This document shows positions 27,551-36,493 of a DNA stretch of 48,674 nt, piece by piece. Source of the DNA: an uncultured Porphyromonadaceae bacterium (lineage in GTDB: Bacteria > Bacteroidota > Bacteroidia > Bacteroidales > Muribaculaceae); contig UQLL01000019.1 of the NCBI GenBank assembly GCA_900541835.1, positions 1-48,674 of the forward strand. The letters run 5' to 3'. A program made the translations under genes and the position numbers. Position 1 is the first letter of the stretch. Each line of letters begins with the position of its first letter. The notes under the pieces were generated by a model. The model was given only the letters and a program-made list of their open reading frames with translations. It was not told the DNA's origin and made no database searches.

Positions 27551-27762
27551 CAGGCGGGCAGCTGCGAGATCTCGAAGCCGGTGTCACGCACTATGCCCAT
27601 GATCGATTCCGGGTTGAGGGCCTTGGTGCCGACGTAGGTGAGGACTTTGTCGGGCGAGGTGAGGTCCATCTCCCATTCCGACATCGGGGCGAGGCACGAC
27701 AGGGCGCCTATTATGGCCGACTGACAACCGCCGCAGCGGGCGTTGGTCTTGAATTTCAACAT
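27550..27762 (-). CDS. Small HMA-like metal-binding protein
   Basis: A 70-residue protein with the size and pattern of a heavy-metal-associated (ferredoxin-like) domain: FKTNARCGGCQSAIIGAL near the N-terminus holds a CGGC pair where copper chaperones have CxxC. It lies 3 nt after copA and overlaps tcdA by 1 nt. Its place next to a copper ATPase suggests copper delivery to or from CopA; the metal is not shown by sequence. Confidence 0.8.
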   Translation of the reverse strand: MLKFKTNARCGGCQSAIIGALSCLAPMSEWEMDLTSPDKVLTYVGTKALNPESIMGIVRDTGFEISQLPA

Positions 27763-27765
27763 GAT

Positions 27766-29997
27766 TTACTTGAGTTTTAAACGTTTGAGGCGCAGCGAGT
27801 TGGATACTACGCAGAGGGAGGAGAGGGCCATGGCGGCCGAGGCCATCATTGGGTTGAGGAGGATGCCCCAGAGGGGGTAGAGGAGGCCTGCGGCCAGCGG
27901 GATGCCGACCACATTATATATAAAGGCCCAGAAGAGGTTTTCCTTGATGACGCGGCGTGTGGCGCGGCTGAGGCGGACGGCCTCTGGGAGGTCGGCGATG
28001 GTGCCGTCGGTGAGGGTGAGTCCGGCCACGTCCATGGCGATGTCGGTGCCGCTCATGACGGCGATGGCTACGTCTGCCTCGGCCAGTGCGGGGGCGTCGT
28101 TGACACCGTCGCCGAACATGGCCACGCGTCGTCCGTGGCGCTTGAGCTCGGCGATGCGGGCGGCCTTGTCGGCAGGGAGCATACGCGCCGAGACACTGCT
28201 GATGCCCACCTGGGCGGCGATGTGCCGGGCCGGCGCCTCGGCGTCGCCGGTGAGCAGTTCGGTGACGATGCCCATGGCAGATAGCTGGCGGATGACTTCC
28301 GCCGCCTCCGGCCTCACTTTGTCTGCGATGGCAAAGAGGCCGAGCCACTCGGCGTCGCTGACCAGCACCACCACCGTGGCGCCTGCCGACTGAGCCTTCT
28401 CGATAAAGTCTTGCGCCGTCCGGGATAACTTGACTCCTTGTCCGGCTGCCATGTCGAGTGAGCCGATGGAGTATTCGCGTCCGTTGACGCGACCCTGGAC
28501 GCCGGTGCCGGGAAGTTGACGGAAATTCTCTACTGAGGCTTCGGCGTCCGAGAGCTTGTCACTCCACAGCCGCAAGGCGCGGCCGAGTGGGTGCTCGCTG
28601 CGGGCTTCGAGAGCCTTTACCGCCGAGGCGGCGTCAGAATTGGATATATTGTTGAGCAAGTAGCTGTCTACCAGAGCATTACCGAAAGTGAGCGTGCCGG
28701 TCTTGTCTATGCAGAGGGTGTTGACCTTGCTGAGGATCTCCAAGGCGGTGGCGTCGCGGAAGAGCATCCCGCGTCGTGCGCCGCGCCCCATGCCGACGGT
28801 GATGGCCGTGGGGGTGGCCAGGCCGAGGGCGCAGGGGCAGGAGATGACCAGTACCGATACGGCCGCCAGCACCGCCAGGGCAAGGTTGTCGGGCGAGCAT
28901 ATCCACCAGACGGCGAAGGTAATGAGCGAGAGGGCGATGACGACCGGCACGAACCATGCGCTGATGCGGTCGACGAGCCGCTGCACGGGTGCCTTGCTGG
29001 CCTGTGCGGCGCGGACGCGGTCGATGATGCCGCCGAGGAGCGTGGCCGCGCCGACGTGGCTTGCCTTGATGTCGAGGCTGCCGCTCAGCAGGGTGGTGCC
29101 TGCATGCACGGGAGCACCGGGTGCCTTCTCCACCGGCATGGACTCGCCGGTGAGCATGGATTCGTTGACCGACGCCTCGCCGGTCTCCACCGTGCCGTCG
29201 GCGGGGATGCGCTCGCCGGGTTTTACTATTATCACGTCACCGGCCTGGAGGTTGCGGATGTGCACCAGACGCGAGCCGGTGGCCGTCTTTAGCAGCGCCA
29301 CCTCCGGCTGCAGGTTCATCAGTCCGCGCAGGGCCGATCCGGCGGAGTGGCGGGCACGCATCTCCATGAGCTTGCCGGTGAGCACGAAGGCGATGATCAT
29401 GGCCGCGCCCTCGAAATAGAGGGCGGCCTCCAGCCCCTGCCGCTGCCAGTAGTCGGGCCATAGCAGGGTGAAGAGCGATAGCAGGAAGCTGACGGTGGTG
29501 GAGAGGGCCACGAGGCTCTCCATCGACGCGTGGCCGCGGAAGAGGTTGCGGAAGCCGGCGCCATAGAACTGTCGGCCACAGACGGCCATCACCAGCAGCG
29601 TCAGGCCCCCTACCACCCAGTCGAGAACGCGTGCATGAGCGATGTGCGTCATGCAGATCACCACCACCGGCAACGTCAGAATCCAGGCCACCAGCACCAG
29701 GAGCTTCTGGTGGCGGTATCGCTCGGCTTCGCGTCGGTCCTGCTCGCGGAGGGCTTCGGCCTCGTCGCTGGTGTAGATGAGCTCGTAGCCGGCTTTTTTT
29801 ACGGCTTCGGCGAGAGCGGCGGGGTCTTCCTGGCCGTCGTGCCAGAGGATGGTGGCCGACTGGTCGGTGAAGCTGACGGAGGCGTCGGCCACGCCCGGCA
29901 CTCCCTGGGCCGTCTTCTCGACAGTGTTGGCGCAGACGGTGCACATCATCCCGATGACGGGATAGCGGGTGCGAGTGGTGTTGGGAACGGTATTCAT
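27766..29997 (-). CDS. copA: Copper-exporting P-type ATPase
   Basis: A 743-residue P1B-type ATPase in the inner membrane. One N-terminal HMA domain (about 10-75) has the metal site GMMCTVCAN. Eight membrane helices are expected; the transport-site motif SCPCALGLATPTA (CPC at 387-389) marks a Cu(I) pump. The actuator motif TGES is at about 283-286, the phosphorylated Asp431 in DKTGTLTFG, the His-Pro in SEHPLG, and the hinge in GDGVNDAPAL. Length is normal for a single-HMA CopA. It overlaps the methyltransferase gene upstream by 4 nt. Confidence 0.96.
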   Translation of the reverse strand: MNTVPNTTRTRYPVIGMMCTVCANTVEKTAQGVPGVADASVSFTDQSATILWHDGQEDPAALAEAVKKAGYELIYTSDEAEALREQDRREAERYRHQKLLVLVAWILTLPVVVICMTHIAHARVLDWVVGGLTLLVMAVCGRQFYGAGFRNLFRGHASMESLVALSTTVSFLLSLFTLLWPDYWQRQGLEAALYFEGAAMIIAFVLTGKLMEMRARHSAGSALRGLMNLQPEVALLKTATGSRLVHIRNLQAGDVIIVKPGERIPADGTVETGEASVNESMLTGESMPVEKAPGAPVHAGTTLLSGSLDIKASHVGAATLLGGIIDRVRAAQASKAPVQRLVDRISAWFVPVVIALSLITFAVWWICSPDNLALAVLAAVSVLVISCPCALGLATPTAITVGMGRGARRGMLFRDATALEILSKVNTLCIDKTGTLTFGNALVDSYLLNNISNSDAASAVKALEARSEHPLGRALRLWSDKLSDAEASVENFRQLPGTGVQGRVNGREYSIGSLDMAAGQGVKLSRTAQDFIEKAQSAGATVVVLVSDAEWLGLFAIADKVRPEAAEVIRQLSAMGIVTELLTGDAEAPARHIAAQVGISSVSARMLPADKAARIAELKRHGRRVAMFGDGVNDAPALAEADVAIAVMSGTDIAMDVAGLTLTDGTIADLPEAVRLSRATRRVIKENLFWAFIYNVVGIPLAAGLLYPLWGILLNPMMASAAMALSSLCVVSNSLRLKRLKLK

Positions 29998-31322
29998 GGC
30001 ACGTTTTGGCGGATGCGCCAGTTCTGGGGGTATAGGTTGTTGTATCGGTTGCCGAGGGCCTTGAGCCAGCCCAACGGCATATCGTGGTATGTAGTTAACA
30101 CATAGCCACGAGCGGAAGTTTCGGGGAGCCCGTCGGTGCGGCGTGCCAGGTATCGGAGCGCCTGCTCTTCGTTTAGCTCAACTTCCGTGAAGGCGCCCCG
30201 GCGGAACAGCTGCGACATGGCGGCGGCGTGTGTCGGCTCCCAGCCGCGCTTGCCCGCGGCGGCTATCGGGGTGCCGGGCTGAAGCACCTGTCTGCCAATG
30301 GCCTGCATATGCGGCAGATACTCCTCGGAGATGGCGACGAGCTGGTCGTCGTGTTCGTAAAGCACCCGGCCGTCGGTGTCGCACCAGGGCAGATCGGCCC
30401 TGACAGGCTTGGGAAGCTTCTTGGGCATACGTGCGCGGTGTGCGGTTGCCACCTTGCGGAGCAGGCAGACGTACAGGCCCTCGCTGCCGGTGAGGTGCGG
30501 GTAGAAATGCCAGCCGGGGCCGTGCGAACGGAGGCCCCAGACCGGGTCCGCAGGTACGTCCACGACCTCGAAGCCGAGCTCGGCGCATATCCACTCCACG
30601 TTGTGCTCGTTCTCCTCGGCGTTGAAGGTACAGGTGGAATAGAGCATGAGTCCGCCCTCGCGCAGTGCGCGTGCGCCGTTGGCGGCAATCTCGCGTTGCA
30701 GGGCAGCGCAGTCGGCGACAAGCCCTGGCGACCATTGCCGCCGTGCCTCCTCCTCCTTGCGCATCATCCCTTCGCCGGAGCAGGGAACGTCGGCGATGAC
30801 CAGGTCCATGCACCCATCGAGCGCCTGGCAGAGCGGTGAGGTGTCGCCGCGGGTGACGACCATGTCGGGGCGTCCCCACTTCAGTACGTTCTCGCCCAGG
30901 ATCTCGGCTCGTTTGGGCACGAACTCGTTGGCGATCAGCAGCGACCCGGCTGGGAGGGCGTCGGCTACAGCTGTGGTCTTGCCGCCAGGGGCGGCGCAGA
31001 GGTCGAGCACTTTTACACTATTCCCGGTATCGAGGGCTTGGGCAATGACCGTTCCGGCGAACATCGACGCCGGTTCCTGCACATAGTATCGGCCCTGGTG
31101 CCAGGCCGGGTCAAGGACGAAGCTGGGGCGCTCCGACAGCACGTACCCGCGTTCGGCCCAGGGCACCTTCTTCGCACACTCGGGCGCGTCGATGCCCTTG
31201 GCGGCGTTGAGGCGTATGCCCGTTACCGGCTCGGTGTCTATGGCGGCCAGCAGACGTGCCCCCTCGTCGGCGCCGAGCTGCGCGAGCATGGAGGCGGCGA
31301 ATCCGGCGGGAATCTCAGTCAT
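29994..31322 (-). CDS. rRNA cytosine-5 methyltransferase, RsmF/NOL1-Nop2-Sun type
   Basis: A 442-residue SAM-dependent RNA m5C methyltransferase. The SAM site LDLCAAPGGKTT is at residues 107-118, the motif IV Cys in VPCSGEGMM (about 179-187) and the catalytic Cys231 in YSTCTFNAEENE. The C-terminal part (about 300-442) fits the extra PUA-like RNA-binding domain found in RsmF-like enzymes. The target position is not fixed by sequence, so no symbol is given. It overlaps copA by 4 nt and the MATE gene by 8 nt. Confidence 0.9.
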   Translation of the reverse strand: MTEIPAGFAASMLAQLGADEGARLLAAIDTEPVTGIRLNAAKGIDAPECAKKVPWAERGYVLSERPSFVLDPAWHQGRYYVQEPASMFAGTVIAQALDTGNSVKVLDLCAAPGGKTTAVADALPAGSLLIANEFVPKRAEILGENVLKWGRPDMVVTRGDTSPLCQALDGCMDLVIADVPCSGEGMMRKEEEARRQWSPGLVADCAALQREIAANGARALREGGLMLYSTCTFNAEENEHNVEWICAELGFEVVDVPADPVWGLRSHGPGWHFYPHLTGSEGLYVCLLRKVATAHRARMPKKLPKPVRADLPWCDTDGRVLYEHDDQLVAISEEYLPHMQAIGRQVLQPGTPIAAAGKRGWEPTHAAAMSQLFRRGAFTEVELNEEQALRYLARRTDGLPETSARGYVLTTYHDMPLGWLKALGNRYNNLYPQNWRIRQNVP

Positions 31323-32703
31323 TGGGGATGGGTGGCGGCGCCATGGCTTTGATGTGCTTGATCTGCCATAGCAGCATGAGCGTGGCCACGACGGTGGCTA
31401 CCACGTCGGAGATGGGGAAACAGCTCCACACGCCGTTCAGCCCGAAGTGCGGCGGCAGGATCAGCAGCAGAGGTATCATGAACAGGATCTGGCGCGTCAG
31501 CGACAGGAACACTGCCTTGCCGGCCATGCCCAGCGACTGGAAGAAGTTGGTGGCTACAATCTGGAAGCCGACCATCCAGAAGCCCATGGTGGTGATCTTC
31601 AGGCAGTTGACGGCGCACTCGATCTGCCCTGCGTCCTGCATGAACATCTGCGCGATGGGGCGGGGCATGAAGTGGCCGATGACTGAGCCGACGGTGGTGA
31701 CTATCAGGCCGGTGGTGGCGGCGATGCCGAGGGCTTTCCACAGGCGCGGCAGCTTGCGCGCGCCGTAATTGTAGCCCAGGATGGGCTGCATGCCCTGGCA
31801 CAGGCCGATGACCACGAAGATGAAGATGGTGACAAAGCGGTTGAACACCACCACGGCCGCGATGGCGTTGTCGCCGCCATATTTCAGCAGCGAGGTGTTG
31901 ACGATGGCGTTGATGACGGCGCCGGCCACGTTGATGAGGAAGGGCGCCATGCCGATGTAGAGTACGGAGCGGATGACGGGCCAGACAAAGTGGAAGGTGC
32001 CGTGGGTGAAGTGGAGCGTGGAGTCGCGGCGGAAGAAGTGGGCCATCACGAAGAAGGCCGTGACGAGCATGGAGATGTCGGTGGCGATGGCGGCGCCGCG
32101 TATGCCCCATTGGAAGACGAACAGGAACAGGGGCGCCAGGATGACGTTCATGCCGGCGCCGATGAGGTTGGTGGCCATGGCGCGGCCCGGGTAGCCGGAG
32201 GCGCGCATGACGTTGTTGTAGCTGAACGTGAGGTTCATCAGCACCATGCCAGGCAGGACCCATAGCAGGAACTCGCGGGCGTAGGGCAGCGAGTTGGGCG
32301 AGGCGCCGAAGAGGCGCAGCAGCGGGTCGAGCCAGATGGCGAACGCCGACATGTACAGCACACCTATTATAATGGTGAGGAGGATGGAGTTGCCGAGGAT
32401 CAGATTGGCCTGTCTTCGGTCGTCCTGGCCCATGACGATGCTGACGCGTGCGGCGGCACCGGCGCCGATGAGCATGCCCAGGGCGGTGGCCAGGTTCATG
32501 ACGGGGAAGGTGACGGCGATGCCGCTGACCACGTTGGGGTCGTCGATGGCGTGGCCGATTACTACCGAGTCGATGATGTTGTAGAGGGCCATGACCACTG
32601 TGCCGACGATGGCCGGTGCGGAATAGCGCACCAGCAGGCGGCCGACGGGAGCCGTGGCCAGCTCTCGCAGACGGTCCATGGATTCCATTCTGCGTTTTTT
32701 CAT
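31315..32703 (-). CDS. MATE family efflux transporter
   Basis: A 462-residue inner-membrane protein with about twelve hydrophobic helices, matching the multidrug and toxic compound extrusion family. The conserved N-terminal pattern LLVRYSAPAIVGTVVMALYN followed by DSVVIGHAI, and the repeat-related segment around LCQGMQPILGYNYGA, are family signatures. It exports cations or drugs against Na+ or H+. The ATG at 32703 lies 6 nt after the stop codon of the zinc-ribbon microprotein, and its end overlaps the methyltransferase gene by 8 nt. Confidence 0.93.
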   Translation of the reverse strand: MKKRRMESMDRLRELATAPVGRLLVRYSAPAIVGTVVMALYNIIDSVVIGHAIDDPNVVSGIAVTFPVMNLATALGMLIGAGAAARVSIVMGQDDRRQANLILGNSILLTIIIGVLYMSAFAIWLDPLLRLFGASPNSLPYAREFLLWVLPGMVLMNLTFSYNNVMRASGYPGRAMATNLIGAGMNVILAPLFLFVFQWGIRGAAIATDISMLVTAFFVMAHFFRRDSTLHFTHGTFHFVWPVIRSVLYIGMAPFLINVAGAVINAIVNTSLLKYGGDNAIAAVVVFNRFVTIFIFVVIGLCQGMQPILGYNYGARKLPRLWKALGIAATTGLIVTTVGSVIGHFMPRPIAQMFMQDAGQIECAVNCLKITTMGFWMVGFQIVATNFFQSLGMAGKAVFLSLTRQILFMIPLLLILPPHFGLNGVWSCFPISDVVATVVATLMLLWQIKHIKAMAPPPIPND

Positions 32704-32709
32704 TGGCTC

Positions 32710-32823
32710 TTATTTAGGTTCGTGCCAGCCCTCGTGACGCCAGGCCGGAGACTTGGAGCGCTTGTTGCCCGTCTGGCTCTGGACGCTTGACGCCGACGAG
32801 CCGCACCAGCGGCAGTAGACCAT
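32710..32823 (-). CDS. Zinc-ribbon-like microprotein
   Basis: A 37-residue protein too short for most gene finders. It begins MVYCRWCGSSASSVQSQTGN and ends HEGWHEPK. The C-x-x-C-G start, the SSV-x-S-x-T-x-N middle and the H-x3-H-E-P end match the repeated zinc-binding unit of small Bacteroidales proteins in which a second Cys normally precedes the His; here that Cys seems to be Arg. In-frame ATGs at 32835 and 32865 would add 4 or 14 residues. It sits between the gyrB stop and the MATE start, with 6 nt to the latter. Confidence 0.55.
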   Translation of the reverse strand: MVYCRWCGSSASSVQSQTGNKRSKSPAWRHEGWHEPK

Positions 32824-32877
32824 TGTGGCGGCCATGACGCTCGACGCCGTGCCAACGGCCGGCATCGCTGTCAGTAT

Positions 32878-34857
32878 CTATGCGTCGATGTTGGCGAACT
32901 TGGCGTTAGCCTCGATGAAGTCTCGGCGCGGACCCACCTGCTCGCCCATGAGGATGGAGAAGATGCGGTCGGCCTCGGCGGCGTCGTTGATGGTTACCTG
33001 CTTGAGGAGGCGGTGCGCCGGGTCCATGGTGGTCTCCCAGAGCTGTGCGGGCATCATCTCGCCCAGGCCCTTGTAGCGCTGGAGCACCAGGCGGGCCTGC
33101 TCGCCGCCGCAGTGGCGGTCGACGAACTGCTGCACCTGGCGGTCGTCCCAGGCATACTCCTCGACCTTGTTGCGTCCCTTGGTGGTGCACTTGTACAGCG
33201 GCGGGGCGGCGATGTAGAGGTATCCCTGCTCGATGATGGGGCGGATGCGGCGGAAGAAGAATGTCATCAGCAGGGTGGCGATGTGGGCGCCGTCGACATC
33301 GGCATCGGTCATGATGATGATCTTGTGGTAGCGGAGCTTGCTCATGTTGGGGGCCTTGGGGTCCTCCTCGGTGCCGATGGTGACGCCCAGGGCCTTGAAC
33401 ATGTTCACGATCTCCTCGCTCTCGAAGACCTTGTGGTCCATGGCTTTCTCCACGTTGAGGATCTTGCCGCGCAGGGGCAGGATGGCCTGGTAGTGGGGAT
33501 TGCGGCCCTGCTTTGCGGAGCCTCCTGCGGAGTCGCCCTCGACCAGGAAGAGCTCGCATTCGGCGGCGTCGCGGCTGTTGCAGTCGGCGAGCTTGCCGGG
33601 GAGGCCTGCGCCGCCCAGGGGCGACTTGCGCTGCACCTTCATGCGGGCGTTGTAGGCGGCGTGGCGGGCCTGGGCGGCCAGCACCACTTTGTCGATGATG
33701 ACGCGCGCCTCCTTGGGATGCTCCTCCAGGTAGTTGCCCAGAGCCTCGCTGATGGCCGTCTGCACCACACCCATCACCTCGTTGTTGCCCAGCTTGGTCT
33801 TGGTCTGGCCCTCGAACTGCGGCTCGGCGACCTTGACGGAGATGACGGCCGTGAGGCCGTCGCGGAAGTCCTCCTTGCTCAGTTCTATGTTCTTGAGCTT
33901 GTCAAGCAGGTGGTTCTCGTCGGCGTATTTCTTGAGGGTGGACGTCAGGCCGCGGCGAAAGCCCGTCAGGTGCGTGCCGCCCTCGACGGTGTTGATGTTG
34001 TTGACGAACGAGAAGATGTTCTCGTTGAACGAGGTGTTGTATGTCATGGCGACCTCGATGGGAACGCCGCGGCTGACGGTGCTGAGGTGGATGACGTCGG
34101 CGATGAGGGGTTCCTTGCCCTGGTCGATGTAGCGGACGAACTCCTTGAGCCCCTCGTCGGAGTGGAAGACCTGTCGGCGGGGCCGGTTCTCTTCGTCGCG
34201 CTCGCGCTCGTCGGTGAGCGTCAGGGTGATGCCGGCGTTGAGGAAGGCCAGGTCGCGCAGGCGGTTGGCCAGCGTGCCGTAGTCGTAGACTGTCTCGGTG
34301 AAGATGTCGGCGTCGGGGTGGAAGGTGACGGTGGTGCCGGTGTGGGTGGCCTGGCCGGTGACGGTGAGCTCGGTGACGGGCTTGCCCTTGCTGAACTCCT
34401 GCATGTAGATCTTGCCGTCGCGTGCGACTTCGGCGCGGAGCATGTCGCTGAGGGCGTTGACGCAGCTGACGCCTACGCCGTGCAGGCCGCCGGACACCTT
34501 GTACGAGCCTTTGTCGAACTTGCCTCCGGCGTGGAGCACGGTGAGAACGACCTCCAGGGCCGGCTTGTGCAGCTTGGGGTGCATGTCGACGGGGATGCCG
34601 CGGCCGTTGTCGACCACGCGTATGGAGTTGTCCTCGAGTATGGTGACGTCGATGTGGCTGGCGTAGCCGGCCAGGGCCTCGTCGATGGAGTTGTCCACCA
34701 CCTCGTAGACCAGGTGGTGCAGGCCGCGCGGGCCCGTGTCGCCGATGTACATCGACGGGCGCTTGCGCACGGCCTCCAGGCCTTCGAGCACCTGGATGTT
34801 GTCGGCCGCGTAATGGCCGTTGTTCTCCTGCTGGATTGCGTCTATATTTTCTTCCAT
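32878..34857 (-). CDS. gyrB: DNA gyrase subunit B
   Basis: A 659-residue subunit of the type II topoisomerase that adds negative supercoils. The GHKL ATPase domain holds EVVDNSIDEALAGYA and DNGRGIPVDMH; the transducer domain follows; the TOPRIM domain has VEGDSAGGSAKQGR and DADVDGAHI; and the C-terminal tail ends in the usual QVGPRRDFIEANA-type segment. The start at 34857 (MEENIDAIQQ) is chosen because the in-frame upstream extension has unrelated sequence and covers the promoter box. GyrB rather than ParE is supported by the N-terminal GLEAVRKRPSMYIGDTGPRG and by the C-terminal end. Confidence 0.97.
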   Translation of the reverse strand: MEENIDAIQQENNGHYAADNIQVLEGLEAVRKRPSMYIGDTGPRGLHHLVYEVVDNSIDEALAGYASHIDVTILEDNSIRVVDNGRGIPVDMHPKLHKPALEVVLTVLHAGGKFDKGSYKVSGGLHGVGVSCVNALSDMLRAEVARDGKIYMQEFSKGKPVTELTVTGQATHTGTTVTFHPDADIFTETVYDYGTLANRLRDLAFLNAGITLTLTDERERDEENRPRRQVFHSDEGLKEFVRYIDQGKEPLIADVIHLSTVSRGVPIEVAMTYNTSFNENIFSFVNNINTVEGGTHLTGFRRGLTSTLKKYADENHLLDKLKNIELSKEDFRDGLTAVISVKVAEPQFEGQTKTKLGNNEVMGVVQTAISEALGNYLEEHPKEARVIIDKVVLAAQARHAAYNARMKVQRKSPLGGAGLPGKLADCNSRDAAECELFLVEGDSAGGSAKQGRNPHYQAILPLRGKILNVEKAMDHKVFESEEIVNMFKALGVTIGTEEDPKAPNMSKLRYHKIIIMTDADVDGAHIATLLMTFFFRRIRPIIEQGYLYIAAPPLYKCTTKGRNKVEEYAWDDRQVQQFVDRHCGGEQARLVLQRYKGLGEMMPAQLWETTMDPAHRLLKQVTINDAAEADRIFSILMGEQVGPRRDFIEANAKFANIDA

Positions 34858-34906
34858 TGTCGGTGTCAAATCAGGGTGTGTTTCCGCCTCCGGGCAAAAA
34901 CACCTG

Positions 34907-34914
34907 CAAAGATA
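34907..34914 (-). promoter_or_regulatory. gyrB promoter, -7 box
   Basis: The minus strand reads TATCTTTG followed by c, a match to TAnnTTTG, 50 nt upstream of the gyrB ATG. It supports the shorter gyrB start. No clear -33 TTTG is present. Confidence 0.65.
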
Positions 34915-35086
34915 CGAAAAAATTTCGACATGGCGGGTGTTTTTCATGTTATAGTTTAAGCGGGAGTTGAGTGTTGCGGATCGGAAACCGATGTGCGGGA
35001 CCACGCGCCGCGCTGAGGCGGGCGCTGATGGCTGAGGTGTGGTTGCGTCTGCCGAGGGGCGACGGCTATCAACTATAGACTCTCGA

Positions 35087-35632
35087 CTACTGTCGGATGA
35101 AGGCGACGGTCATGTGCACGTTCTCGCCCTGGTCGGGCAGCAGGGTCATCTCCATGCGGAGGTTCCCGCGGTTGTAGACCACGGCGGTGGCCTGCTCGTT
35201 GCCGTCCACCACTCCGGCGTCCATGACGTCGTTGTCGTTCAGGCCGATGGCCTGGGCTATGTACACGCGCAGGTCCTCGGCCTGCAGGTTGCCGGCCTCG
35301 GTGTTGCGCAGGAAGACGCGCCCGGGGCTGTCGACAACGACGTCCCACACGCCCGGACGCCCGTCGGCCAGGGTGTAGAGAGCCTTGCCGGAGCCGTCGG
35401 TGAGGATGCCGTGGAAGTTGTAGGTGGAGTCGAGCTTCTCTCCCATGTTGATGGCGTCGACCAGCGAGCGGCTGAGCATTGCCACGTCCACGGAGTCGAG
35501 TGCCTCCTCGGCCTCCGGCTCGACCGTCTTCACCTCCACCACCTTCGGCTTCTCCTTGCGGCCGCAGCCAGAGGCGACAATAAGACTTGCACCGGCGAGG
35601 CACATAAGCCCCGCAAACACTATCCTTTTCAT
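35087..35632 (-). CDS. Lipoprotein of unknown function
   Basis: A 181-residue lipoprotein. The start at 35632 gives MKRIVFAGLMCLAGASLIV, then ASGC, so the lipidated Cys is at residue 23. After a charged linker (KEKPKVVEVKTVEPEAEEA) there is one compact beta-rich domain (TYNFHGILTDGSGKALYTL, PGVWDVVVDSPGRVFLRN, EMTLLPDQGENVHMTVAF). No known family was recognised. It has its own -7 box and is divergent from the MntA/HepT pair. Confidence 0.75.
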   Translation of the reverse strand: MKRIVFAGLMCLAGASLIVASGCGRKEKPKVVEVKTVEPEAEEALDSVDVAMLSRSLVDAINMGEKLDSTYNFHGILTDGSGKALYTLADGRPGVWDVVVDSPGRVFLRNTEAGNLQAEDLRVYIAQAIGLNDNDVMDAGVVDGNEQATAVVYNRGNLRMEMTLLPDQGENVHMTVAFIRQ

Positions 35633-35652
35633 TGCTATATTGAAAATCGCCG

Positions 35653-35660
35653 CAAAGTTA
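35653..35660 (-). promoter_or_regulatory. Promoter -7 box of the lipoprotein gene
   Basis: The minus strand reads TAACTTTG followed by c, a perfect -7 match, 20 nt upstream of the ATG at 35632. A near-match tttc stands 19 nt further up. Confidence 0.65.
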
Positions 35661-35738
35661 ATCCTTTCCCTCCGAACGCGAAAATGCAGCACATATATTC
35701 ATATGGGGCGGAGTGAACCAAAATCCAATTAAAAGTAT

Positions 35739-35746
35739 TAACTTTG
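35739..35746 (+). promoter_or_regulatory. Promoter -7 box of the mntA-hepT pair
   Basis: TAACTTTG fits the -7 consensus and lies 21 nt upstream of the mntA ATG. The -33 element is weak. Confidence 0.6.
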
Positions 35747-35767
35747 TAATCAGTAAGTTTTAATGAC

Positions 35768-36070
35768 ATGCAGATCATTAATGACAACATACATAAGCTC
35801 TTTGCCTTGTGTCGTAAATACAAGGTAAGAAAGCTGTATGCCTTTGGCTCCATACTTACCCCGAGGTTCAATGAGCAGAGTGATGTGGATATTCTTGTGG
35901 ATTTCAACTCGGAGATTGACCATAACAACTATGCTGACAACTACTTTGACTTCTACGAAGCCCTGAAAGCATTGTTTGAAAGGGATGTTGACCTTGTGGA
36001 TGAGACATCAGTAAAGAACCCCTACTTCAAAGAGGAACTTGAAGAAACGAAATATCTGATATATGGATAG
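35768..36070 (+). CDS. mntA: MntA-type nucleotidyltransferase antitoxin
   Basis: A 100-residue minimal nucleotidyltransferase. The family motif is complete: GS at 27-28 (LYAFGSIL), then SDVDILVDF with Asp39 and Asp41 as metal ligands, and a third Asp in ERDVDLVDE. MntA proteins add AMP units to the HepT toxin and so silence it. It overlaps the next gene by 8 nt. It lies in an AT-rich stretch quite unlike the flanking GC-rich housekeeping genes, as expected for a transferred module. Confidence 0.88.
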   Translation: MQIINDNIHKLFALCRKYKVRKLYAFGSILTPRFNEQSDVDILVDFNSEIDHNNYADNYFDFYEALKALFERDVDLVDETSVKNPYFKEELEETKYLIYG

Positions 36071-36404
36071 AAAACTGAGAAAATATCTGTCTGACATTCT
36101 TTCCTCCATCATGGAAATAGAATCCTTTATGGAGGGCAGACCAAGAGAATATTCCACATTCTGTAATGACATACTCTTCCGCAGAGGTGTTGAAAGGAAC
36201 ATGGAGATAATGGGAGAGGCTATGAACCAAGCCTTGAAAATCAATCCGAACATTCCTATCACAGCCTCACGGAAGATTGTAGATACGAGGAACTTTGTAA
36301 TCCATGCTTATGACTCCTTGAAGCCCGACATACTTTGGGGAATTGTAATCAACCATATGCCTCTCTTGAAAAAGGAAGTTGAGGCATTGCTGAACGGTGA
36401 ATAG
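36063..36404 (+). CDS. hepT: HepT-like ribonuclease toxin (DUF86)
   Basis: A 113-residue all-helical protein of the HepT/DUF86 family. The active-site motif R-x4-H-x-Y is present as RNFVIHAY (Arg76, His81, Tyr83); the Tyr is the residue that MntA modifies. HepT toxins cleave RNA; the exact target differs between systems. Together with the overlapping mntA gene it forms a type VII toxin-antitoxin pair. All key residues are intact, so the system is probably functional. Confidence 0.88.
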   Translation: MDRKLRKYLSDILSSIMEIESFMEGRPREYSTFCNDILFRRGVERNMEIMGEAMNQALKINPNIPITASRKIVDTRNFVIHAYDSLKPDILWGIVINHMPLLKKEVEALLNGE

Positions 36405-36493
36405 CGGCTTCACACCCTGCTTTCAAGTAGAGTTGGAAAGCCAACAGAAATTAAGAAATAAACCTCTCTTGGAGACATTCAGGGTTAAACTAC

